Notes: generated by a model not told the origin, from the sequence alone. Numbered from the stretch's first letter, positions 1-7,681 are shown. The stretch is DNA of 64,000 nucleotides from JBBDYG01 sp040901765 (GCA_040901765.1 JBBDYG010000108.1:1-64000); one strand, 5' to 3'. Numbers and translations: made by a program.

Positions 1-582
1 AACCAGCCCTCACGCTCGTCGCCTAGAAAACGACACTTGTTCAACGGGCTGTTAGACCCCGTTCTTGCGATGGACATGCTGCGCCGCATCTTTAAAACGG
101 GGAGTCAGGGAAGCTATCTCTTCGATCACGCTTTCGGAAAAGTAGCGGAGGAGCTTGAGAACGCGGGCGTCGATCTATCAGTAAGTTGGTTCTTGCCCAA
201 CGACGAGCAAGCCAACCCCACGCGGAATGAAGCGCGGGCCATCGTGACGGGCTTGGCCGATTTCAGGTCGCTAACCGAACAAACGCGCCAGAGCGAAGGA
301 GCGAAGAAGAATCCCCCTAGGGAGCAGTACCGTTGGATTGCTTCGCTGGAACGAACGGGAGATAGTCAGTGTGTCTGCAAACCTCCGCTAGATGAGTCCG
401 TCACGGGGACTTTGTGCGCTGTCTCGATGGATATCAGTCAACATGTCGTGATTCATGAAATCGGCAACGTGGAAAATGGAAAGATTGCATGGAGCCCAGG
501 ACGACTATCGACGGTTCTTGTGACCGGGCGTCCAATTCTGCTTCGATCTCCAGATACTTCAACCACTGCGGCGGGAAACTAG
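1..582 (+). CDS. Unknown protein, C-terminal part (cut by window edge)
   Basis: The reading frame is open from the first base of the window, with no stop before the TAG at 580-582, so the visible 193 residues are most likely the C-terminal part of a longer protein. The first possible internal start is a weak TTG at 37. The segment has no signal peptide, membrane span or motif that I recognise. It includes a small Cys pair (CVC) and a Thr/Ser-rich tail. The next gene starts 10 bases downstream behind its own AGGGAG ribosome-binding site, so this gene is probably the promoter-proximal part of the same operon as the ExbB-like channel genes. Function is not assigned. Confidence 0.7.
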   Translation, partial: NQPSRSSPRKRHLFNGLLDPVLAMDMLRRIFKTGSQGSYLFDHAFGKVAEELENAGVDLSVSWFLPNDEQANPTRNEARAIVTGLADFRSLTEQTRQSEGAKKNPPREQYRWIASLERTGDSQCVCKPPLDESVTGTLCAVSMDISQHVVIHEIGNVENGKIAWSPGRLSTVLVTGRPILLRSPDTSTTAAGN

Positions 583-592
583 GGAGCATGCG

Positions 593-1483
593 ATGAGCGA
601 CAGCTATTACATCCGCATCCGCGGCCGCGTTCAAGGACCGTTCGACGACGAGAAGCTTCAAGGGCTGGTGAAGCGCGGACAGTTTAGCCGGATGCACGAA
701 ATATCGCCGGACGGAATCCAATGGTCGCCAGCTAGTACGCATCCACACCTCTTCTCTGGCAGCACGTCCCGCAAAACTGCGGAACAGGCGGTTCCTGTTC
801 AGCAAGCCACGGCCACACCGTCGGCCAGAGTCGCAGCGCCACCGGCGGATTGGTACTTCACAGTTAATGGAGAGAGACAAGGCCCGGTGAGTTGGGAGGT
901 GCTCCAAAGTTATGCTTCCACTCGACGGTTCACATCCCACGATCTCGTTTGGAACGGAACTATGCCGGACTGGCTGCCGGCTGGGCAAATCGAGGGCCTC
1001 TTTCCGCGCATCCATGCCGGCGATCGCATCTCGGCAGTTGATCGCGTCGCGGCGAGCCAATCGACCTCTGATGTCATCGGCCCCGCTGTTCGCACACTCG
1101 AAGACTCGCTCGGCACGCTCATGTTTCTTGCGGTGTGGTGTGACGTGATGGGAGTTCTGTTCGCCATCTCTTGCTTGGCCACGCTCGTAGCCCCTGACGA
1201 AATCTCCGGAGTTGCCCCTGGCAGTGCAACGGCCAGTGCCTTGCTCTTCGTTCTACCGATGGCGGCGGTGCTCATCACCGGTGGAATTCTATTGCATCGT
1301 TTCCGTAGCCGGATCGTCGAAATGCTTAGGTATCAAGACATTATGCATCTCGATAAAGCCCTGCGAGCGCTCAATTCATTTTGGTGGTTTGCAGGGTTAG
1401 TAATGGCTATCGTGACACTAATGTTCGTTGGCCTCATCTTTCTTGCATTTTCAGCGACCTCCATGGCAAGTAGCACGCTATGA
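593..1483 (+). CDS. Double GYF_2 (DUF4339) domain membrane protein
   Basis: The 296-residue protein begins with two GYF_2/DUF4339-type modules: residues about 4-52, with YYIRIRGRVQGPF, and about 86-142, with WYFTVNGERQGPVSW. Each has the aromatic-rich pattern of this family, which is thought to bind proline-rich peptides. Three hydrophobic segments follow, at about residues 178-202, 211-235 and 258-287, so the GYF modules probably lie in the cytoplasm and the C-terminus in the inner membrane. AGGGAG at 581-586 sits seven bases before the ATG. The stop overlaps the start of the ExbB-like gene by four bases (ATGA), which points to translational coupling. The role is probably that of a docking subunit of the channel complex; that is inference. 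Confidence 0.8.
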   Translation: MSDSYYIRIRGRVQGPFDDEKLQGLVKRGQFSRMHEISPDGIQWSPASTHPHLFSGSTSRKTAEQAVPVQQATATPSARVAAPPADWYFTVNGERQGPVSWEVLQSYASTRRFTSHDLVWNGTMPDWLPAGQIEGLFPRIHAGDRISAVDRVAASQSTSDVIGPAVRTLEDSLGTLMFLAVWCDVMGVLFAISCLATLVAPDEISGVAPGSATASALLFVLPMAAVLITGGILLHRFRSRIVEMLRYQDIMHLDKALRALNSFWWFAGLVMAIVTLMFVGLIFLAFSATSMASSTL

Positions 1484-2340
1484 CACCAGCCGAACCATCG
1501 AACCAATTTCAACTCTCCTGGAGGCGCTCTGACCCCGAGAACATGATTGGCATCCGCGGCGGCCGCTTCACGCGGGTCCACTCCGGACTTACGTTCGTGC
1601 TGGCCGCCCTGGCAACGGTGGCATTCTACGGCGCGCTGACGCTCGTGCCCGATTGGTATTTCACATCGCTCTTTACCGAGCGGGGGCCAATTCCGTACGC
1701 GATTGTGTTCCTCACGATGTGGTGCCTAGCAATCCTGGCGATTAAGCGGCAGAAGCTCAAGCTCCAGAGGAAGGCGCTGCAGTTTTCCGTGGTTCCCGAC
1801 GACAACGATTTCGTCCTCTCGACGGCCACCGTCGAGCAAGTGATGAATCGCATTTACGAGACGGTTGACGATCCGCGACAGCTCGTGCTGTTTAACCGCA
1901 TCGTGATTGCGCTTGCGAATCTTCAGAACATGGGGCGAGTAACAGATGTCGATGAAATCCTCCGGAGTCAAGGAGACCAAGATGCCTCGATGATGGAAAC
2001 TAGTTATTCGCTGCTGCGAGGGTTCATCTGGGCAATCCCGGTGCTCGGCTTTATTGGCACGGTGCTGGGCCTGTCGGATGCCATTGGGGGCTTCGGTAGT
2101 GTTCTTGGCTCGGGGGCCGAGATGAACGAAATCACCGGTTCGTTGAAAGAAGTAACCGCGGGGTTAGCGGTCGCCTTCGATACTACGCTCGAAGCACTCG
2201 TGGCCGCGCTCGTGCTGCAAATCGTTTATACGTTTCTGCACAAATCGGAAGAAGAGTTCCTCGATTCTTGCTCCGAGTATTGCCACCGCAACATCGTCAA
2301 TCGGCTCCGCATCATGCCCTACCAGCAAAATGAAGCGTAA
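1480..2340 (+). CDS. MotA/TolQ/ExbB-type proton channel protein
   Basis: The 286-residue membrane protein has four hydrophobic segments, near residues 38-60, 71-88, 180-200 and 222-250. The third carries the family hallmark WAIPVLGFIGTVLGLSD. The fourth contains TAGLAVAFDTTLEALVAAL, equivalent to the conserved helix that lines the proton path in ExbB, TolQ and MotA. A long cytoplasmic stretch lies between spans 2 and 3, as in the family. Such proteins form pentamers around a dimer of a single-span partner (ExbD, TolR, MotB, ZorB) and use ion flow to drive movement. The gene overlaps its neighbours by 4 and 11 bases. Two different single-span partners follow instead of the usual one. Confidence 0.88.
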   Translation: MTPAEPSNQFQLSWRRSDPENMIGIRGGRFTRVHSGLTFVLAALATVAFYGALTLVPDWYFTSLFTERGPIPYAIVFLTMWCLAILAIKRQKLKLQRKALQFSVVPDDNDFVLSTATVEQVMNRIYETVDDPRQLVLFNRIVIALANLQNMGRVTDVDEILRSQGDQDASMMETSYSLLRGFIWAIPVLGFIGTVLGLSDAIGGFGSVLGSGAEMNEITGSLKEVTAGLAVAFDTTLEALVAALVLQIVYTFLHKSEEEFLDSCSEYCHRNIVNRLRIMPYQQNEA

Positions 2341-3139
2341 ACGTGCCGCAGGCGCACCACTCTCGCTGTTCTCGTTTCAAGACATTATCACGTCGGTCAC
2401 CGGCGTGCTCTTGTTGCTGATGCTCCTGCTGGCGGTCGAGCTGACTCAGCGGAGACCTATCTCACCCGCTGACAGCAGCAACCGCATCGCCGCGGAAATC
2501 GAAGCGGCCATCGAGGAGGTACAGGTGGAGATCGAACGAATGACGGCCCTTCTCGCGAGTTTGGGTGCCGATGCCGAAACGGCCGTCGGATACACCACAT
2601 TTTCGGCCAAGGAAGAAATGAAGGCCACCGAGGGACAGATTGAAGCTCTGGAAGTGAAGCTGCAAAAACTCACGCGGCAACGCGAGCTATCTGAACAGCA
2701 GTTGCAAGCACTGGAGTCAGATCGCAAATCGCGGGCGGGCGACGCCGACCGCCTGGAAATTACCGAACACGAAATTGCGGAGACGAAACAGGAACTTGAA
2801 GATCTCAAGACCGGAAATCGCGTCCTCTACAACACCGACACTACCGGTGGACAGCAGGTCTTTCTCACTGAACTTTTCCCAGACGACATCCTTGTCGCTG
2901 TAGCAGGAGAGAAAGATCGTCCCCAACGATTCTCAGGCTCAGGAGCAGTGAGTCAGTTTCGGGCTTGGGCGAACGAACAGTCATCCGCCACTTCGCGATT
3001 CATGCTAATCGTCCATCCTGGTTCGACTGAAATGTTTAGCGACCTTCGCGACCACCTAGAAAGCAGAGGCTTCACGATCGGTTTCGATCTCCTCCCAGAC
3101 GGCAAGAATGCCATCGACCCCGAACGAGGGGCGGAGTAG
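2330..3139 (+). CDS. ExbD/MotB-like single-span subunit 1, coiled coil
   Basis: The 269-residue protein has a short basic N-terminus, one membrane span (about residues 20-39) and a long heptad-like coiled coil (about 50-160) rich in Glu, Gln and Leu. A C-terminal domain (about 170-269) includes FMLIVHPGSTEMFSDLRDHL and GFTIGFDLLP, which resembles the periplasmic alpha/beta domain of ExbD and TolR. Asp18 in FSFQDIITS sits at the start of the membrane span, where ExbD, TolR and MotB keep the proton-binding Asp. The start overlaps the ExbB-like gene by 11 bases. I infer that it is a stator or rotor partner of that channel; the family assignment rests on architecture and the Asp position. Confidence 0.72.
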   Translation: MKRKRAAGAPLSLFSFQDIITSVTGVLLLLMLLLAVELTQRRPISPADSSNRIAAEIEAAIEEVQVEIERMTALLASLGADAETAVGYTTFSAKEEMKATEGQIEALEVKLQKLTRQRELSEQQLQALESDRKSRAGDADRLEITEHEIAETKQELEDLKTGNRVLYNTDTTGGQQVFLTELFPDDILVAVAGEKDRPQRFSGSGAVSQFRAWANEQSSATSRFMLIVHPGSTEMFSDLRDHLESRGFTIGFDLLPDGKNAIDPERGAE

Positions 3140-3143
3140 AGCC

Positions 3144-4049
3144 ATGGCACGACGGCGACAATCGAACTCTGGTGACAGCCTCGAACTGCTTCTCGACACA
3201 ATTACCAACACGTTTGGAGGGATCCTGTTTTTGGCAATCTTGGTGGTTATTATGCTTCGTTCAACCAGCGAATCGAAAACTGAGACTCTGGAAACGCCAC
3301 GTACCGACTTGGCCGAGTTGACGCAACAACTCACCAACTTGCAGAACAACCGCAGCGAATTGCAATCGCAAGTCGATGCCCGCGAGTTGTCGGAGAAGCT
3401 AAGCGATCCAGAGTTAGTCGAATTGGTTCGAGAACTTGAGGCAAGGCGCGGCGTGCGCGATGAACTCGCAAAGGAACGTACCGAGTTGCTTGCCGTGGTA
3501 AGCGAAACTCAGACCAAATCGAACGAGATTGTCGCCGAGTTGGCCGAACTCGACGGAAAGTTAAAGCAATCCGAAGTAGAAAGGGAAGCGGCCGAGCGTG
3601 AGCTGAACGAGCAGAAAGCAAAACGTCGAGTAACGTCCCCATTTCCGCGCGAAAGAGGGGCGACCAAAACAGAGTACGCGTTCGTTGTCCGATATGACCG
3701 CCTCTACGAACCGCGCGTTCGCGATGCACTGGGGATGCGGGGTGAGCCAAACACAGAAGATTTTGTAGTCCACGGGGAGGAGGACGGATACCTGGCGATG
3801 TCGCCTAAGCCCTATCGTGGAATACCTTTGCTTAACGGTGAAGACCTGTCACAAGCAGCGGCGAATAAACTATCGTCAATAAGCTCCGACCGCTACTACG
3901 TTTGCCTTGCGATTTGGGATGACTCATTCGCTGGATTTCAGGCTGTTCGCTCGTTTCTCGTCGCAAACGGCTATGAATACCGTTTAATTGTCTTGAATGA
4001 AGAGGGAGCCATGGCCGAAGGAAATGTTCCGAACCCGAAGGTCCAATAG
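3144..4049 (+). CDS. ExbD/MotB-like single-span subunit 2, coiled coil
   Basis: This 301-residue protein repeats the layout of the previous one. It has a basic N-terminus, Asp18 in LELLLDTITNTFGG, a membrane span (about residues 19-37), a Glu/Leu-rich coiled coil (about 45-165) and a C-terminal domain with YYVCLAIWDDSFAGF and VANGYEYRLIVL, similar to the ExbD periplasmic fold. I chose the ATG at 3144 because GGGGCGGAG lies just before it. The in-frame ATG at 3108 would overlap the upstream gene by 32 bases and add 12 residues unlike the family N-terminus. With the preceding gene it could supply a heterodimeric partner for the ExbB-like pentamer. Confidence 0.72.
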   Translation: MARRRQSNSGDSLELLLDTITNTFGGILFLAILVVIMLRSTSESKTETLETPRTDLAELTQQLTNLQNNRSELQSQVDARELSEKLSDPELVELVRELEARRGVRDELAKERTELLAVVSETQTKSNEIVAELAELDGKLKQSEVEREAAERELNEQKAKRRVTSPFPRERGATKTEYAFVVRYDRLYEPRVRDALGMRGEPNTEDFVVHGEEDGYLAMSPKPYRGIPLLNGEDLSQAAANKLSSISSDRYYVCLAIWDDSFAGFQAVRSFLVANGYEYRLIVLNEEGAMAEGNVPNPKVQ

Positions 4050-4080
4050 CGAATGATTCATGCGTCAATCGCAATTCAAG

Positions 4081-4109
4081 TTGAACCCCATACTCGTTTG
4101 CGCTACAAT
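4081..4109 (+). promoter_or_regulatory. Sigma70-like promoter for the vWA gene
   Basis: TTGAAC at 4081-4086 and TACAAT at 4104-4109 are separated by exactly 17 bases. Transcription would start near 4116, only about five bases before the GTG start codon, so the transcript may be nearly leaderless. Confidence 0.5.
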
Positions 4110-4120
4110 AGCTCGCGGCT

Positions 4121-5107
4121 GTGAACCGAATCATACCAAAGAAGTCTGAACAAGTTCTTCCGCCTCCATTGCCCAAGGCGTCCGACGAATCCCCACACTT
4201 GCGGATTCTAATAGTCGCTGCCGCTGCATTTCTGGCACTTCTACTGTTGTCGTCGCCGATCATGCTGCTTCGCAACGGTAGTAGTATTGGAGATTCTGCG
4301 GAACTGACTAGACAAACTGGGGGGCCAGAAGACGTAGTCGCTACGAGCGATAAAAGTACAGAAGGAACTGGGGGAGGAACTTCGGACGATGCTGGCCGCG
4401 CGAGTGAAAGTGGTACAGGTCTCGCCAATGACCACGTCGACGATATCGCTTCCTCAGCAAACATGGCAGATGCCGAAACGTCGATCTTAGACAGTGTAGA
4501 TTCAGGCAATGCGGATGTCGAACTTGTGACCGACAATCTTCCCGCGCCATCTCCTCAGCCTTCGCTACAATTCTTTGCAAGTGGATCGGACGCTGACGCT
4601 CAGGCAGGTGGAGACGGAAAGAAAGTGGAGTTTTTTGGCATCGCTGCCGAAGGGCGCAGGTTCGTTTACGTCGTTGACAAGTCAAGCAGCATGTCTGGCG
4701 AGCCGTTTGAAAAGGCGCGTGACGAACTTTTGCGATCGATCAAACAACTCAATGCGAATCAGTCCTTCTTTATCATATTTTATGATACCGATCCATATCC
4801 ACAGCCAACCAAGACGCTGCAACGCGCACGACGTCCGAGCATCGTGAGAATTAACAAGTGGATCGCAGAAATAACTCCAAACGGAGGGACTGATCCGATG
4901 CCTGCGATTCAAATCGCACTTAGCCTCAAGCCTGATGCGGTTTATGTTTTGTCAGATGGAGAATTTGACACCTCGGCCGTTACGGCAACAGTTTTGTTAA
5001 ATGCTCAAGAACGCATTGTGATTCACACAGTTGCAATTCAGAACGACGCGGTCACGCTACGGCAAATTGCAAAACAAAATGGTGGCGTTTACCGGCTTGT
5101 GCCCTAG
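4121..5107 (+). CDS. Membrane-anchored von Willebrand factor A domain protein
   Basis: The 328-residue protein has a proline-containing cytoplasmic N-terminus, one membrane span (about residues 28-50), a long low-complexity Ser/Gly/Asp linker and a C-terminal vWA domain (about 168-328). The metal-ion-dependent adhesion site is complete: DKSSS at 186-190, Thr257 in GGTDP and Asp279 in LSDGEFD. The vWA domain is therefore expected outside the cytoplasm, binding a divalent-cation-dependent ligand. No ribosome-binding site precedes the GTG start and there is no better in-frame start before the membrane span. It follows the channel genes by 71 bases and has its own promoter, so it may be made both with and without them. 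Confidence 0.82.
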   Translation: MNRIIPKKSEQVLPPPLPKASDESPHLRILIVAAAAFLALLLLSSPIMLLRNGSSIGDSAELTRQTGGPEDVVATSDKSTEGTGGGTSDDAGRASESGTGLANDHVDDIASSANMADAETSILDSVDSGNADVELVTDNLPAPSPQPSLQFFASGSDADAQAGGDGKKVEFFGIAAEGRRFVYVVDKSSSMSGEPFEKARDELLRSIKQLNANQSFFIIFYDTDPYPQPTKTLQRARRPSIVRINKWIAEITPNGGTDPMPAIQIALSLKPDAVYVLSDGEFDTSAVTATVLLNAQERIVIHTVAIQNDAVTLRQIAKQNGGVYRLVP

Positions 5108-5240
5108 CCCGCCTTGAAGTGCCTGAAAGGAAGGGCCGCGGCCGGAAATACTTAGCCTCGTAGCAATTGTCTATTGTTAGTCGCGACGGTACTCGTTTGC
5201 GCGCTGCCCCGCCCTGCACTACGCACTTCCTCGCGATATT

Positions 5241-5270
5241 TTGCAACTTCTTGCGACGAGTTGCGACACC
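5241..5270 (+). repeat. Three helically phased TTGC repeats
   Basis: TTGCAACTTC, TTGCGACGAG and TTGCGACACC follow one another at exact 10-base spacing, starting at 5241, 5251 and 5261. They lie about 70 bases before the tRNA-Val fragment. Such phased repeats near an attachment site could bind an integrase arm domain or an excision factor; this is inference. Confidence 0.45.
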
Positions 5271-5338
5271 CGCCATTTTCGGGTAGAGTGGCAAAACCAC
5301 GGAGAAAACGCTAAAAAAGCGATGAAGCCCTGGGGATT

Positions 5339-5380
5339 TTCACACCGCAGAGGTCACTGGTTCAAGTCCAGTGTCGCCCA
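5339..5380 (+). pseudogene. 3' half of tRNA-Val(CAC): probable attachment site
   Basis: The 42 bases match tRNA positions 32-73. They give an anticodon loop TTCACAC with CAC at 34-36, the 3' strand of the anticodon stem CGCAG, variable loop AGGTC, a perfect T arm ACTGG-TTCAAGT-CCAGT, the acceptor strand GTCGCCC and discriminator A. The bases before the loop (GGATT) cannot pair with CGCAG and no 5' half exists, so the gene is not intact. A break at the anticodon loop is where tyrosine recombinases commonly cross over in tRNA genes. The orientation implies an intact tRNA to the left, beyond the window. Confidence 0.75.
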
Positions 5381-5727
5381 CTGCACCTAAGTTGAAGCCG
5401 AATCAAGAGTTCTAATCCTGCCGATGGTCGGCAGTGCGGCGTTTTCCAAATACCCGATCGGATAAGTACCGCTGGGACAATGAAGGAGCCTCGCACGATC
5501 CCGCGTCTCACGGATGCGTTTCCAAGTATCGCAAACACCAGGCCAGCGGGTGCATTGCTAATCGGATCGCGGGCAATTCCGTTAAGATTGCTGCCGCGAC
5601 CGGCCTTTGATATGTAGCCGGCGCGTAAGAGATGCTGGATGTCAGCATCGTCCCAGCCCGCGATCCGTTGCAACGAGGTGCTTGACTTACTGCTCAAACT
5701 GCCAGAACTGGTGAGAATAGAGTTCAT
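5362..5727 (-). CDS. Doubtful small open frame, no known family
   Basis: An ATG-initiated frame of 121 codons covers most of the gap between the tRNA fragment and the next gene. Its first 80 residues read plausibly as protein, including RIAGWDDADIQHLLRAGY and ARDPISNAPAG, but I recognise no family. The last residues come from the tRNA fragment, so the C-terminus at least would be acquired or spurious. No good ribosome-binding site precedes it. It may be a decayed gene at the island junction. Confidence 0.2.
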   Translation of the reverse strand: MNSILTSSGSLSSKSSTSLQRIAGWDDADIQHLLRAGYISKAGRGSNLNGIARDPISNAPAGLVFAILGNASVRRGIVRGSFIVPAVLIRSGIWKTPHCRPSAGLELLIRLQLRCSGRHWT

Positions 5728-5783
5728 CGCACCAACTGAACTCGCACCTGCTTAAGCGTTAACTTCGGCGGCGTCACCGAGTT

Positions 5784-7076
5784 TCAGCTATCTGAGGTTG
5801 CCGTCGGCGCTAACAGGTCGCTTACGTCGATGAGATACAACTGCCGGCCGCCGTTGTGGGGCGAGTCGATGCAGACGAGCTTTCCATCGCGGCTGCTGCG
5901 GGGATGGGTGTCGCAGCGCCATTCGCCCGCGTAGTCCGGCGGGTTGTGAAAGTGTCCCAACGGCAGCCGCCGGTTCGACGGAACGTGAAACAGATACGGG
6001 TGCTGAAGTCGATTCCGATCGGGGTATGTGTCGTTCAAGACCCACTGGCCATCGGTGCCGGGCACGTACGTGTTGTGGCCGTTCTGAATCATTACTTCCG
6101 GCCCGACCGGTTCGACGTGGTCCGTAAGGTCTTTGTAAAGATAGAACTTCGACTTGTGCGATGGATGCCACGACCAGGCCATGACGTGTTGCGGGTCGCG
6201 CCAAATGAAATGCGACGTGTGGCCGTAGGGGTCGAGGATGTAGGGTTTCGATCCATCGGGATTGGCGGTAAATGCGCGGGTACCGAAGCCCCGGCCGACC
6301 CGCCAGCGATGGAGAAAGAAATAACGGCTGCCGTCGGTATTGAAGAGCAAATGATTGAACCAGTGGACGGCGCTATCGGTCCAGGCCATCTTTTCTTCGC
6401 CCGTGTACGGTATCTTTGCCGCGTCGGCCAAGCTGAATAACAAGTCCTGCTTGCCCGAGGTGAGATCAACTCGCCACAGCCCGACATCGTCCGGCGCGAC
6501 GGCATCGTGGCGAAGATCGGGAACGCCCGCATAGCCGTACCCCGGGCGGCAATCATTCAGTCGGGCGAAATCGGGAGCGATGCCCGTCTTGCCGTCGGAG
6601 CTGATGTTGTAGACAGGATGGGGCAGCGTTCGCCGTTGGCGCGTTTCGACATTCATCAGGTGGCACACGAAGCGGTCGCCATCGCGGTCGTTCCACAAGA
6701 TTTCGTTCTGGCTGCCCGGCACCCACTGGAGCATACAGCCTTGCTGCCAGTTCCAGGCCCGCGTCTCGTCTAGTTCAATCCACTTGTCACCGTCCTCGGT
6801 GTCGATCATGCCGATGCGGATGACGTCGTCGGCCGTCGGCGAACGGTGCTCGAAGTCAACTTCGTTGGAGAGGACGAATCGATTATCGGGCGAGAATTGG
6901 AATTTGTCGTAGTAACCGAACCAGTGGAACTTCGGCCCGCGGGTGATCTGCCGGACCGGCGGCAAGTTTGCTTCGGACGCGGTCTCGGCGGCGTGCAGCA
7001 ACCGCGGCGCAAGCGCCGCCAAGGCCGGAGTCGAAACAGCCATGCTCTTAAGGAATTGCCGACGAGAGTGGAACAT
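5784..7076 (-). CDS. Tat-exported WD40/PD40-like beta-propeller protein
   Basis: The 430-residue protein starts with a twin-arginine signal (SRRQFLKSMAV, residues 4-14, then an Ala-rich stretch to LLHAA), so it is probably exported folded. The rest contains repeated short blocks such as FQFSPDNRFVLSNE, LFNTDGSRYFFLHR and SRDGKLVCIDSPHNGG, typical of TolB-like PD40 propeller blades. Planctomycetes encode many such propellers, often annotated as oligogalacturonide-lyase-like, but no catalytic function can be read here. I chose the ATG at 7076 because the longer frame adds 39 residues that displace the Tat signal. It lies downstream of the DUF1559 and lipoprotein genes, separated by a hairpin repeat. 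Confidence 0.75.
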   Translation of the reverse strand: MFHSRRQFLKSMAVSTPALAALAPRLLHAAETASEANLPPVRQITRGPKFHWFGYYDKFQFSPDNRFVLSNEVDFEHRSPTADDVIRIGMIDTEDGDKWIELDETRAWNWQQGCMLQWVPGSQNEILWNDRDGDRFVCHLMNVETRQRRTLPHPVYNISSDGKTGIAPDFARLNDCRPGYGYAGVPDLRHDAVAPDDVGLWRVDLTSGKQDLLFSLADAAKIPYTGEEKMAWTDSAVHWFNHLLFNTDGSRYFFLHRWRVGRGFGTRAFTANPDGSKPYILDPYGHTSHFIWRDPQHVMAWSWHPSHKSKFYLYKDLTDHVEPVGPEVMIQNGHNTYVPGTDGQWVLNDTYPDRNRLQHPYLFHVPSNRRLPLGHFHNPPDYAGEWRCDTHPRSSRDGKLVCIDSPHNGGRQLYLIDVSDLLAPTATSDS

Positions 7077-7152
7077 GAGGTGCCTGCTAAGCGAAATAGT
7101 AGAAAGCGTTCGCAATAAAGTATGGTAAACCATCGCGGTCGTCTGCATTGTA

Positions 7153-7199
7153 GTCGTCTCCCTCCGGGAGATGACTGTCCACATGCGGAGCATGTGGAC
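7153..7199. repeat. Twin hairpin, REP-like element
   Basis: Two adjacent 23-base hairpins stand one base apart. GTCGTCTCCC/GGGAGATGAC (7153-7162 with 7166-7175) has one G-T pair and loop TCC. GTCCACATGC/GCATGTGGAC (7177-7186 with 7190-7199) is a perfect 10-bp stem with loop GGA. The pair resembles REP-type extragenic repeats. It could also stabilise or end the transcript of the lipoprotein gene. Confidence 0.6.
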
Positions 7200-7231
7200 T
7201 ACTATCGTCTAGAGCCGCCTAACGGCTGGAA

Positions 7232-7681
7232 CTACGAACGCGCGGCGTCGGCCAGTTCAAAGTTAAACTCTTGCTCGCCTTCGACGACGTTGGCCCGTAA
7301 CGGACTAGTCTGCGTGCTGCGGACGGGGCGGGGGATGTTTTTGGGATCGGGAATCTTGACCTTAGCCAGCTTGGCTTTGATCTCTTCCACGGTGCCGTCC
7401 GATTCGCTCGGAAGAATCGGCTCGGGCGGTTGCACGCTCACAGTGTACTGGGCCACTTGGATGTCGGGAAGCAGATATCGACCCTGGGAATCCAACTCGG
7501 CCAGGCTGATTAGCGCCAGCGAGGGATTCTCAAAGATGATCGTACCGGGAGTCACCGGTTTCGATTCGTGCGTGACCTGACCGGTCACCGTGCCGATGGC
7601 CGGACCGTTCGATTCGCAGCCTGCCGACAGTGTCAGGGCCGCTGCAACGAGCGCGACGTGTGAAGTGCTAGCGAGTGGCAT
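7232..7681 (-). CDS. Small lipoprotein with carboxypeptidase-regulatory-like fold
   Basis: The 149-residue product starts with a lipoprotein signal and the lipobox LTLSAGC, with the lipidated Cys at about residue 22. The body contains GTVTGQVTHESKPVTPGTI and LDSQGRYLLPDIQVAQYTV, the pattern of short transthyretin/carboxypeptidase-regulatory-like beta domains that are common as one-domain lipoproteins in Planctomycetes. I used the ATG at 7681; the longer frame begins with TTG at 7720 and adds 13 residues before the signal peptide. The gene directly follows the DUF1559 gene, a pairing seen often in this phylum. Function is unknown, presumably in the cell envelope. Confidence 0.75.
   Translation of the reverse strand: MPLASTSHVALVAAALTLSAGCESNGPAIGTVTGQVTHESKPVTPGTIIFENPSLALISLAELDSQGRYLLPDIQVAQYTVSVQPPEPILPSESDGTVEEIKAKLAKVKIPDPKNIPRPVRSTQTSPLRANVVEGEQEFNFELADAARS

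Larger units (their letters stand above)
5108..5783. other. Intergenic region containing a tRNA-Val remnant
   Basis: This 676-base stretch holds three 10-bp repeats (5241-5270), a small CGCT/AGCG hairpin (5309-5321), the 3' half of a tRNA-Val gene (5339-5380) and one weak minus-strand open frame. I see no integrase gene and no convincing terminator for the vWA gene. Confidence 0.6.

Noticed and set aside
434..1060. Minus-strand open frame of 208 codons opposite the GYF_2 gene
   Set aside because: The opposite strand carries well-supported GYF_2 motifs and coupled starts; the minus frame has no known domain or ribosome-binding site.
593..5107. Complete Zorya defence system
   Set aside because: Only the channel/stator part resembles ZorA and ZorB; no ZorC, ZorD or ZorE-like gene is visible, and two different partner subunits are present.
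5052..5300. Minus-strand open frame of 82 codons near the end of the vWA gene
   Set aside because: It overlaps the 3' end of the well-supported vWA gene and its composition is not protein-like.
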